Shown piece after piece: positions 36,601 to 42,949 of a stretch of 56,478 nucleotides of DNA; positions within the stretch are counted from its first letter, which is position 1; every line of letters starts with the position of its first letter. The stretch comes from Halobacteriovorax sp. GB3. Its GTDB lineage: Bacteria > Bdellovibrionota > Bacteriovoracia > Bacteriovoracales > Bacteriovoracaceae. Both the position numbers and the translations under genes were made by a program. The stretch spans positions 1 to 56,478 of the forward strand of contig NZ_JAQSLN010000006.1 in NCBI RefSeq assembly GCF_028649655.1, written 5' to 3'. Below the pieces are notes generated by a model. That model was not told where the DNA came from. It searched no databases and saw only the letters and a program-made list of their open reading frames with translations.

Positions 36601-37519
36601 AGACAAAATCATGTGGATATCGCTCTTTCAGTTCTTTTAATAATTTCTTTTGATCAATACCTTTTGGAAGTTTATCAGAACATTTCTTTCTAGGAGTATC
36701 TCCTGTGAAAAAACCGATAATCCCTGAAGCATAAAGGCTATCAAGTGAATCAGTATTAGCTTCTGGGCAATACTTTTTATCAGTCGTTGCAAAACACCCT
36801 TTTGGAACTTCTGTTGAACTTTGAACTTTTTCAAGGCTCGAAGTCACTTCTTGCATGACTTTCTTTTGATCAACAGGCTCTTCTTTTTCTTTTTTGATCT
36901 TACTTAATGAGTCTTTTAGAATTTGGCACTCTTCAGTTCCATCTATCGACAATTGAGAACAGTATTGATCGACTTCTCTCATGAAATCACTGAATTTGTT
37001 ATCTTTTTCTCTTTCTATAAGTTCTTCAGGGCTTAGCTTTCCCCTCTTAAGGCATTGACCTGCAATATTTGAATAACTATTGATTCCACTAATACAAGTA
37101 TTCTCTTTATAAAGAGTAGGATTACAGTGAAATTGCCAAGCTGAGCAAGTACCTCTTTTGTATCCTGAAACTCTAGAAGAAATTGGACTTACACATTCAC
37201 CCTTTGAAATTATACTTTTGTATCCACCATAGTAACAAGGAGCTCCATCGAAAGCGTAAGCACTGTCAATAAGTGTAAAGACTTCTGAGAACTTCTTTAA
37301 AAGGTCTTTCTTACTTGGAATTTGTTTTGGATAACCTGAGTTTCTTTCGGCCCTAATGAGAAATTTTTGATACTCATTGTAGATGGACTTAAGTTTTAGG
37401 GGCGACATATTTTGCAATTCCTTCTTAGTAAAAGAAGGAAAGCTCTTGTTAGCTGCAACTGAGCTAAATGAGATAAAAGAAAATAGAGTAATTATTAATA
37501 TTTTTAACATCTCTGCCAT
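33629..37519 (-). CDS. very large secreted Cys-rich protein with tandem 65-residue repeats
   Basis: About 1296 residues. The start is uncertain: GTG 37525, or ATG 37519 or 37510; AGGTGA lies next to 37519. A signal peptide (ending SSVAANK) is followed by a Cys-rich region (residues about 90-165: APCYYGGYKS, KGECVSP, GTCSAWQFHCNPTL, NTCISG, GQCLKRG), then long helical and coiled stretches with further Cys. A hydrophobic block of about 50 residues near 582-635 could span a membrane. A Lys/Pro-rich linker contains three 65-residue repeats (about 800-960) with TGELMPEQVKIG cores, and the C terminus is beta-rich (750-1298 overall). It is transcribed alone. The function is unknown. Confidence 0.75.
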   Translation of the reverse strand: MAEMLKILIITLFSFISFSSVAANKSFPSFTKKELQNMSPLKLKSIYNEYQKFLIRAERNSGYPKQIPSKKDLLKKFSEVFTLIDSAYAFDGAPCYYGGYKSIISKGECVSPISSRVSGYKRGTCSAWQFHCNPTLYKENTCISGINSYSNIAGQCLKRGKLSPEELIEREKDNKFSDFMREVDQYCSQLSIDGTEECQILKDSLSKIKKEKEEPVDQKKVMQEVTSSLEKVQSSTEVPKGCFATTDKKYCPEANTDSLDSLYASGIIGFFTGDTPRKKCSDKLPKGIDQKKLLKELKERYPHDFVLTDFAKSCLSKAHDEVDSDYEKTDKELAPSYMMVDYNVKADKIQNAINDLLDSKDVINATLGDQSMNCEDQTTKRNAERCLEIKGCSLGNQNELFDRKLTDIEMAIKSIQQLQEEINTLASSYSSSRLSYNTNNYKKEAKRRELAKNIQNILDNNPILRGKHFNSIINANKKKSYGGYSYKTPLPNREDMRIALKKQMKDTRSHINDMVSDYQNALACLQGDSDDDCDEVEDIVRRTDYRSKFKDEIDENSQLSKLINFHECSQEEKHKRDDADDLIIDIGASIALSFTPFAALNAIRVAATAGKLLATTARTASVATKAATLSADVAYTADQTSQVYKACQNSQANYLQTTTTQSQRSLSCDERKKQSIAATNLNRCSSSAILTAAIGAPVAISGFKLLDVDTFTDVAKVATRKSEVPLITDQATKGIVNGAGKEIKASTTKLPAVKTDPKPPAKVETTSVSPKAEAKTGEIVTDTPAIYKQKEGIELSPIQGEAKVVQERRQIGKTPVEGAYDIRKPLLLESPKGTAVIPVDTKKLPATLSKDVSTSRTVTGELMPEQVKIGLKREGIEKAPIEGQFKRIDDDALISQKGTQIVPAQSKELVKATSTDVVPKKVLTGELMPEQVKIGVKREAIEKAPIEGKFTRVDDNKISAPVPKIENTPTPTNKKALSLTRTTASAPKKIREISAPVKPTKPSSTVKGYQQRTAAALRLGFTGAANAQQAQYPVRAPLKEGFRSEKPDANDFEIDYAVDYSNLGFGRVVATAIKKPEGSTPVFYIGCHPDKDAQCESGIKLIPLDAVNELKGTIFARAIKGGKVVATASMNYSLNSAADAIVSEVIVEPMEGKPSREEDNTPSNDDGEKNTLKFSLKVTKTTDKYYELEVVKSKELKEDHVWSCVPEKLCKENKGKKKLKFPRKEKTYRVKVSQLFPGDKEPRSLTKDIRKCDSEACLFQDQALPGFLPPTGTNTPGQIQMPTPKKLNILINQGFN

Positions 37520-37525
37520 TTTCAC

Positions 37526-37832
37526 CTAGGAACTTAATATTCTGATAATATTTATCGGTTTAATTGCTAATATAATGAAATTATTTATCCAATTTTTTTT
37601 GATGAGTGCCTTAATAAAGTGGCAAGGTGCTGTTTTTTTGGAATTTTGACTTTGAAAAAAATAGAAATTGAGAAAAGTTTAAAGAAATCGCCAAATACGT
37701 AAACTTCTGAATAATCGTACTATCTTATATTTTGGACTTTAAATTTAATTCCACCTTAATTTCGTTTTTATAAACAAAAATAAGAACGATTTAGTGGGAA
37801 AATGAACTTACAAAATGAAAGAGGTGATGTGT
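37526..37832. other. AT-rich divergent intergenic region
   Basis: About 300 bp of very AT-rich DNA between the divergent giant gene (minus) and the receiver gene (plus), probably holding both promoters. I see no confident promoter, RNA gene or repeat. A TGGCA...TGC string at about 37619 does not match sigma-54 spacing. Confidence 0.5.
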
Positions 37833-38234
37833 ATGTTTGATTTTTTTAAGAAGAAAGAAGAAAGCTTTGATGAGCTGGATAAGAATATCAAAGATATCTC
37901 TGTCTATTTAGTCGATGATGACCCTGACATTATTACCTTTTTAAAGCGCCACATTGAAAAGAGATGGGGCTTCGCTGTTTCTACCTTTAAGTCTGTACAA
38001 GAAGTAACAGACGAGATCAATTCTACTAAGGTTTTACCAAACCTTGTTATTTCCGATGTGAGAATGCCTGATAAAAGTGGGTTAAGTCTCCATTTTGCTT
38101 TAAAAGACACGCCAATCATCTTTATCACTGCTCTTGGTGGTGATGATATCGAAGATTCTGAATATACAATTATCGGCAAACCTATCTCTAAGAATCACCT
38201 CGATGAACTTATTGTGGAAAAATTACAGCTTTAA
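37833..38234 (+). CDS. single-domain response regulator receiver protein
   Basis: 133 residues from ATG 37833 (GAGGTG 6 nt upstream; ATG 37815 is a longer, less supported alternative). The N-terminal basic/acidic extension is followed by a receiver domain with acidic pocket D28-D30, phosphoacceptor D75 (VISDVRMPD), the ITALGG switch region and Lys in IGKPI. There is no output domain. It is followed by a terminator-like hairpin that overlaps the start of the next gene. Confidence 0.88.
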   Translation: MFDFFKKKEESFDELDKNIKDISVYLVDDDPDIITFLKRHIEKRWGFAVSTFKSVQEVTDEINSTKVLPNLVISDVRMPDKSGLSLHFALKDTPIIFITALGGDDIEDSEYTIIGKPISKNHLDELIVEKLQL

Positions 38235-38280
38235 GAAACTTGTTCACTTTTGTTCATTGAGAACAACTCTATCCTAAATT

Positions 38281-38318
38281 AAATCTCTCTTATCAACTCA
38301 ATAAGGGAGATTTTTTTT
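38281..38318 (+). terminator. terminator/attenuator-like hairpin overlapping the next gene's RBS and start
   Basis: A 12-bp stem AAATCTCTCTTA/TAAGGGAGATTT (38281-38292 and 38302-38313, one G-U pair) with a 9-nt loop, followed by eight T (38311-38318). The GGGAGA of the 3' arm is the Shine-Dalgarno, and the last T residues form the TTG start (38317) of the next gene. Confidence 0.75.
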
Positions 38319-39201
38319 GAAAACATTAAAAGCTTTAACATTATTTTCAATACTTGCTAATCCAACATTAGCTTATGCCATCAATTTAAATACAGATTTT
38401 TTAGGCTCTGTCATAGAAGGACGAGTGGCCGATGGTGTTCGCAATTTCAATAAACCATGGTTTTGCCAAACATTAGATCAGGGCTTTGGACCATATACTG
38501 GAATCGGTAGAACAAAGGCCGAAGCAAAGAGTGATGCACTCAATGAATGTGGTATTTTTTGTAGCAATGATAAAAATGTTGAGTGCGAAAAGAGAAATTC
38601 GAATGTTATTGAGCAGGCTGTGAACGGTGAACAAAATCGCGATGAGACTGAGAGAGAGTATATTGAGCGATTGAAAAAGAAAATTTCAGTCTTAAAACAA
38701 AGATTGAAAAAGAAAAAAGAAGAAATTGTTTATTTAAGAGAGAAAGTAAAAGATTTAGAAGATAGAGGACCAATTGGTAATTGTGAGGAAACTGTTCGAG
38801 AGCTTAAAATTGATCTCTACAACATTACTGTTGAAAACAAAGGTCTTGAAAAATCTAATAAGTCTTGTCTTAAAAACTTAAATCAAGCGAAGAAGAGAAT
38901 TGAAGAGTTGGAAAATCCAAACCCTGGTCCAAGAGAATTGTCTTCAGATCAAGTTCGAGCTTGTAGTCGTAGAACGACTTCACAGCATTCTCTTGTTTCA
39001 TGTTTGAAAGTCGTAAAATTTTATAACACAAATGTCTCGCTGATTAATGCCTGTGGCAGGGCTGTTCTTGGTAGTGAAGTCGTTGGTTGCATTGAAGCGG
39101 TCGAAACTAGAAAATTTTCAAATCCTGTTTCTGTTGTCAAAGCTTGTCGTTATGCAACGGTCGGATACAAGGATTTTATAAGTTGTATAAATACATTGTA
39201 A
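38317..39201 (+). CDS. secreted coiled-coil protein with C-terminal Cys repeats
   Basis: 294 residues. The start is TTG 38317, the only start that keeps the signal peptide (LKTLKALTLFSILANPTLAYA). An N-terminal Cys-containing domain (WFCQTLDQGFGPYTGIGRTKAEAKSDAL...CGIFC) resembles short DUF4189-like modules. A Lys/Glu coiled coil runs over about 105-145. The C terminus has three repeats of C-x(11-12)-C: C216-C229, C246-C258 and C277-C290, each within a VxAC...CIxxV frame. The gene's RBS and start lie in a hairpin, so expression may be regulated. Confidence 0.75.
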   Translation: MKTLKALTLFSILANPTLAYAINLNTDFLGSVIEGRVADGVRNFNKPWFCQTLDQGFGPYTGIGRTKAEAKSDALNECGIFCSNDKNVECEKRNSNVIEQAVNGEQNRDETEREYIERLKKKISVLKQRLKKKKEEIVYLREKVKDLEDRGPIGNCEETVRELKIDLYNITVENKGLEKSNKSCLKNLNQAKKRIEELENPNPGPRELSSDQVRACSRRTTSQHSLVSCLKVVKFYNTNVSLINACGRAVLGSEVVGCIEAVETRKFSNPVSVVKACRYATVGYKDFISCINTL

Positions 39202-39238
39202 TGAATTTCAACATACTAAAAGTAGATAGGAGATAAAA

Positions 39239-39514
39239 ATGAAGAATTTTTTACTGGTTTTAATTTTACTCAGCTCAATGCCAAGTTTTGCCACGATTAT
39301 TATGAAAAAAGATATTCACGTTTCGAGTAAGGTAAGCTGTAAAGAGGCAAATGCCGAGCTCTCTTTGAAGATTGATGAATTGAGAAAAGAATTATCTATT
39401 GCAACAATTCGACTCGGAAAATGTAACGAATTGACGTTTATAGGAGATGAACCGACTTACCCTCAATCGGCTACAGTTGAGTACGTTGTCGATCAAATCT
39501 TAGGTAACTTCTAA
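39239..39514 (+). CDS. small secreted hypothetical protein
   Basis: 91 residues. The signal peptide is MKNFLLVLILLSSMPSFA, then a short helical mature part with two Cys (KVSCKEAN and LGKCNEL), compatible with one disulfide, and a C-terminal VEYVVDQILGNF. GGAGA lies upstream of the ATG. It follows the Cys-repeat gene by 37 nt and may share its transcript. No family recognised. Confidence 0.65.
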   Translation: MKNFLLVLILLSSMPSFATIIMKKDIHVSSKVSCKEANAELSLKIDELRKELSIATIRLGKCNELTFIGDEPTYPQSATVEYVVDQILGNF

Positions 39515-39608
39515 AAAAAATGAGAGATGTTGTAAGATAATTTAGGAACAAATTTGTTGGCTTCTTTTGCAAATAAAGTAATCTATCCTTTTGTAAAGGA
39601 GCCTTCTT

Positions 39609-40646
39609 ATGTGGATGCCACCAACATTAGAAACAAAGAGATTAATTTTAAGAGAACTTCATATTGATGATGCTGAAGATATCTTTGCTTATGCAAAAAA
39701 GAAGCATATTTCTGAGTATACTCTTTGGGAACCACATCAAACGATAAAGGACAGTGAAGACTTTATCTCTGAATATGTTCAATCTTCTTATGAAGAAGGT
39801 GCGCCTGAACCATTCGCAATCGTAGAGAAAAAGTCGAGAAGAGTAATAGGAACTGTTGGTTGTTTTTGGGTTTCTAAAACCAATCGCCATATGGAATTGG
39901 CCTACGCTTTAAATGATGAGTTTTGGGGGCAAGGTCTAATTGTTGAAGCTGCACAAAAAGTCATCGATTATTGCTTTAGTTTTTTTGAAGTCGATAGAAT
40001 TCAATGTCGATGCAAAGTTCAAAATATTGCATCTTTTCGTGTGATGGAAAAATTAAACTTCACCTATGAAGGAATTCTTCGAAATGCTATTTATCACAGA
40101 GAGCGTTCTTGGGATTTAAAAGTAACTTCTCTTCTTTTAGAAGAATGGAAGTCTACTAAAAAGGGTCCATACATTAGAAGAGCACGAATTGGAGATGAAG
40201 AAGGAATCCATCAAGCCCATATGAAATCCATTCAACAAGTTAATGCTAAAGACTATCGCCCTGATCAAATTGAAGCTTGGGGAAATAGAGAGTTTCATAG
40301 TGAAAAAAGAAAAAAGGCCATTTTGAATCATCATTTGTGGGTTGTTGAACAAGATAATTCAATTGAAGGTTACGCTCTTATTTTCGATTCAAAAAAAGAT
40401 TCTACCGTTGAAATTTACGGATTATATCTAACTCCTGAAGTTTTATCTAAGGGATTAGGTTCAACATTAATGGATTATATGATTGATATGTCCATACTTC
40501 TTAATAAGAAAAAAATTAAAGCAACTTCAACTCTGACGGCCATTGGTTTCTACGAAAGAATGGGATTTAAGCGAGTCGGTAATATTGAACTAAGTCCAAT
40601 AAATGGTGCTGATATTGAGGGGCAGCCGATGGAGTTGATTCTTTAA
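39609..40646 (+). CDS. two-domain GNAT acetyltransferase
   Basis: 345 residues with two GNAT domains. The N-terminal half (1-175) is RimJ/RimL-like (LETKRLILRELHIDDAEDIF, MELAYALNDEFWGQGLIVEAAQKVIDYCF, VQNIASFRVMEKLNFTYEG). The C-terminal half (180-345) is a shorter GNAT (IRRARIGDEEGIHQAH, IYGLYLTPEVLSKGLGSTLMDYMI, ATSTLTAIGFYERMGFKRVG). Both have recognisable acetyl-CoA-binding (Q/R-x-x-G-x-G/A) regions, though the second is degenerate. AAAGGAG precedes the ATG. Its stop overlaps the cupin start by one base (TAATG). The substrates are unknown. Confidence 0.82.
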   Translation: MWMPPTLETKRLILRELHIDDAEDIFAYAKKKHISEYTLWEPHQTIKDSEDFISEYVQSSYEEGAPEPFAIVEKKSRRVIGTVGCFWVSKTNRHMELAYALNDEFWGQGLIVEAAQKVIDYCFSFFEVDRIQCRCKVQNIASFRVMEKLNFTYEGILRNAIYHRERSWDLKVTSLLLEEWKSTKKGPYIRRARIGDEEGIHQAHMKSIQQVNAKDYRPDQIEAWGNREFHSEKRKKAILNHHLWVVEQDNSIEGYALIFDSKKDSTVEIYGLYLTPEVLSKGLGSTLMDYMIDMSILLNKKKIKATSTLTAIGFYERMGFKRVGNIELSPINGADIEGQPMELIL

Positions 40647-41014
40647 TGGATATTAAACGAAAAACGGAAATTCAGCACAAGTTACCTGAAGGGAGAACTG
40701 AGGAAGATTATCCATATGCACTATCGGATAAAATTTTTCATACGAATCAATTATTTATCTATTCAGAGAAAGTAAGGCCAGGCACTAAGGCCTCAGCTCC
40801 TCATATCCACTCGGCCATTGATGAAGTCGCTTATATTACAAAAGGTGAGTTGTACGCATATGAAGGCGAGAAGTGCGTTGTGCTAAGAGAAGGTGATAGT
40901 ATTTGTTTTCATGCTAAATCCGAGGAAAAACACTATTTAGAAAATAGGTCAAATTTAGATGCTGAGTTTTTTATTATCAGGCGTTCGACAAAAAAAAGTG
41001 ATGTTCATTATTAG
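40646..41014 (+). CDS. cupin-domain protein
   Basis: 122 residues, a single cupin barrel. The metal-binding motif is ASAPHIHSAIDEVAYITKGELYAYEG, with His ligands, and the second motif is LREGDSICFHAKSEEKHYLEN. It is coupled to the double-GNAT gene by a one-base overlap (TAATG), so the two are probably expressed together, perhaps acting on the same small molecule. A dispersed repeat begins 5 nt after its stop. The specific function is unknown. Confidence 0.8.
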   Translation: MDIKRKTEIQHKLPEGRTEEDYPYALSDKIFHTNQLFIYSEKVRPGTKASAPHIHSAIDEVAYITKGELYAYEGEKCVVLREGDSICFHAKSEEKHYLENRSNLDAEFFIIRRSTKKSDVHY

Positions 41015-41019
41015 AGTTT

Positions 41020-41087
41020 GAAGTGGAGATGTTTGAGACTTAGGTATGCAAGCCAAAGGCGCGGCAGAGCGAGCATTAAATCAAAGA
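41020..41087 (+). repeat. solitary copy of the tRNA-associated repeat body
   Basis: A 68-bp segment closely matching 29805-29872 and the body at 42429 onwards, including GTATGCAAGCC and GGCGCGGCAGA. Unlike the others it is not next to a tRNA and lacks the tRNA 3' fragment and hairpin. Confidence 0.8.
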
Positions 41088-41461
41088 CTTACCACTTCTC
41101 CTTTTTCGCTGAATTTTCCACGTATTCAAATTCAGTTTCATCATTTTTCATGTTAATTCATCGCTATCGACGTGCAAAAGCGAGCAGAATTTACTGTGAT
41201 CGATCGGGACTTATTTAAAAAAAATCAAATACGCTCTTTCAAAGAAACTCACAAAATTATACTCTGCTACACTATATCCCTAGGTTTCGTATAAAGTTTA
41301 AACACCAGCCAAAACGCTCAACAATCACTGTTATATAACTACTAGATATTTAGTTTTAACAACCGGCATTTGTATTGCATGTATATAGTCAAACTTTTAA
41401 ATAAAGAAATTATGAGTAATGGTATTTAGAAAAACATTACTTAAATGAGTGGAGAAACTTA
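41088..41461. other. intergenic region without recognised gene
   Basis: About 370 bp between the solitary repeat and the 41462 gene. It is AT-rich with only short open frames, including one that runs through the repeat. No confident promoter, terminator or RNA was found. Confidence 0.4.
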
Positions 41462-42124
41462 ATGAAAAACATCTTACTTGGAATTATTGTTCTAACGTCT
41501 ATTTCATCTTATGCATCTTTAGAAGTTGCAGAGAACGACTCTGTTTTTTTAGTAGAAAACAAAATAATTAAAGAAGATTTAAGTTTTGCACACAAGATTA
41601 GTCGTTATATGCATGGGAGAAATGAAGAGCAAAGTGTAGCTATAAAATCCTTGAATGAATATGAAGTAGTGAGAAAAGATAGAAGTGAATTGCAGCTCCA
41701 AAACCAACAAGGAGACATAAAGGAAGTTGACCTTGAAGAATTAGACCCTTTTAAAGTTTATAAGAAAGTATTAAGAAAATCACCTGTTTGGTATTACAAG
41801 GGTCTCTTGTCTGGAAGAACATATTTCAAGGCTAGTCAGGTAGGTATAAATCTAAAAGACGAAGACTTGGCCATATTTGAAGATGATAAAGATCAAAAGG
41901 TTGTTGGCCGCCTTGTCGTTGCAGTGGATAATCAAGGGTTTTGTTTTGGAGAATCTCTATGTATTGGAGATGAATTTGAAACAAAATATGGGAGGAAAAA
42001 GCTCGTCGCTTTTATTCCAAAGACACAGAACAGAGTAGAGGATGAATATATTTTTGAGACAGAAAAGGGACTAATGAGTAACTATACACTTTCACAAGTT
42101 GAGAGAATAATTTTTAATAAATAG
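41462..42124 (+). CDS. secreted hypothetical protein
   Basis: 220 residues. The signal peptide is MKNILLGIIVLTSISSYA, and the mature part is hydrophilic and beta-rich with repeated charged segments. Two Cys (GFCFGESLCIGD) are close together near residue 160 and could be disulfide-bonded or bind metal. GGAGAAACTTA precedes the ATG. It stands alone between the repeat and the second tRNA locus. The family is not recognised. Confidence 0.65.
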   Translation: MKNILLGIIVLTSISSYASLEVAENDSVFLVENKIIKEDLSFAHKISRYMHGRNEEQSVAIKSLNEYEVVRKDRSELQLQNQQGDIKEVDLEELDPFKVYKKVLRKSPVWYYKGLLSGRTYFKASQVGINLKDEDLAIFEDDKDQKVVGRLVVAVDNQGFCFGESLCIGDEFETKYGRKKLVAFIPKTQNRVEDEYIFETEKGLMSNYTLSQVERIIFNK

Positions 42125-42134
42125 GAATATGAAC

Positions 42135-42208
42135 TAAGTCTGCGCGAAAAGGCTCAGACTTAAAATACAAAAAATAAATTTTGATCGAAAAAGCGAGTTT
42201 TTCGATCA
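42135..42208. other. two hairpins downstream of the 41462 gene
   Basis: TAAGTCTG/CAGACTTA (42135-42142 and 42155-42162) and an 11-bp TGATCGAAAAA/TTTTTCGATCA (42182-42192 and 42198-42208). Neither has a clear following U run on the plus strand, so whether they terminate transcription is unclear. Confidence 0.4.
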
Positions 42209-42342
42209 GTGAATAGAAAGACAAAGAATTAAAATATAAACGGTTTTAGAAATAGTCTGTCGCTTTTATCGATAGTGAATTTGAGATTCTTTCCACTGCC
42301 GACCGAGGACTTCCCGAATAACGAGCAAACGTTTTTAGAAAT

Positions 42343-42368
42343 AAAAAAAGCCAGTCATAGACTGGCTT
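42343..42368 (-). terminator. distal terminator of tRNA locus 2
   Basis: A 9-bp stem AAGCCAGTC/GACTGGCTT with an ATA loop and a run of T on the minus strand (A run 42343-42349), placed just after the second tRNA-Glu 3' fragment. Confidence 0.75.
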
Positions 42369-42379
42369 CTTTTATAAAT

Positions 42380-42562
42380 TGGTACTCCCAAGGGGCATCC
42401 CGCGGCAATGGTTGCCAGTGGCAAGCATTGAAGTGGAGATGTTTGAGACTAAGGTATGCAAGCCAAGGGCGCGGCAGACCGAGCATCAAGTCAAAACTTC
42501 TATATTAATGGAATTATAAGGCAAAAAAAAGCCTAATCCGAAGATTAGGCTTTTTATAAACT
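42380..42562 (-). repeat. 183-bp repeat unit ending in a tRNA-Glu 3' fragment (locus 2)
   Basis: The counterpart of 29755-29938: terminator hairpin, repeat body, then a 16-nt copy of the tRNA-Glu 3' end with CCA (42380-42395). Here the hairpin stem has A-U where locus 1 has G-U. Confidence 0.85.
42523..42555 (-). terminator. intrinsic terminator directly after tRNA-Glu (locus 2)
   Basis: A perfect 9-bp stem AGCCTAATC/GATTAGGCT with a TTCG loop on the minus strand, followed by eight T (A run 42523-42530). Confidence 0.85.
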
Positions 42563-42640
42563 TGGTACTCCCAAGGGGATTCGAACCCCTGTTACCGCCG
42601 TGAAAAGGCGGTGTCCTAGACCGGGCTAGACGATGGGAGC
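42563..42640 (-). tRNA. tRNA-Glu (anticodon TTC), locus 2
   Basis: Identical in sequence to the locus 1 tRNA-Glu (29939-30016): anticodon loop TTTTCAC, encoded CCA, 78 nt. Confidence 0.96.
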
Positions 42641-42678
42641 ATTATCTGAAATTTGTTTAGATTATACTCAAATCGAAA

Positions 42679-42755
42679 TGGTGATCTCGCTGTGACTCGA
42701 ACACAGGACCCTCTCCTTAAAAGGGAGATGCTCTAACCAACTGAGCTACGAGACC
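42679..42755 (-). tRNA. tRNA-Lys (anticodon TTT), locus 2
   Basis: Identical in sequence to the locus 1 tRNA-Lys (30051-30127): loop CTTTTAA, encoded CCA, 77 nt. The spacer to tRNA-Glu differs between the loci. Confidence 0.96.
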
Positions 42756-42779
42756 ACATCCGTCATTTCGGTGAAAGAG

Positions 42780-42808
42780 ATACTAAGAAATTGATGGATA
42801 AAAGTCAA
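42780..42808 (-). promoter_or_regulatory. strong sigma-70 promoter of tRNA-Lys/Glu locus 2
   Basis: On the minus strand, TTGACT (42803-42808) is followed by a 17-bp spacer and TAGTAT (42780-42785), 25 bp before tRNA-Lys. Confidence 0.8.
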
Positions 42809-42949
42809 TGGACTTTTTTAGCTTCTGTATATTTTTTTCTAAAAACTGCATGATTTTCTTGAAAATTGGGCACTTCGTGTTAAATTTCAGTCAGTTCAAA
42901 ATACGTATTTTTTAGCCTCTTATTTAGCTTGGGCATAGGTCTAATAGAA

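Noticed and set aside
37615-37640. Possible sigma-54 promoter (TGGCA...TGC)
   Set aside because: The spacing between the GG and GC elements is about 8 rather than about 12 bases, and no neighbouring gene start fits.
41018-41218. Plus-strand open frame of 66 codons through the solitary repeat; similar frames at 29475-29708 and 42275-42508
   Set aside because: The similarity among these frames comes only from the shared DNA repeat. There is no ribosome-binding site, and the frames cross hairpins or tRNA fragments. Kept as repeats, not genes.
29572-42808. Integrative element or prophage between the tRNA loci
   Set aside because: tRNA 3' end duplications resemble att sites, but there is no integrase, recombinase or phage gene in the interval, and a full tRNA pair is duplicated, not only a 3' end. 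Local repeat duplication fits better.
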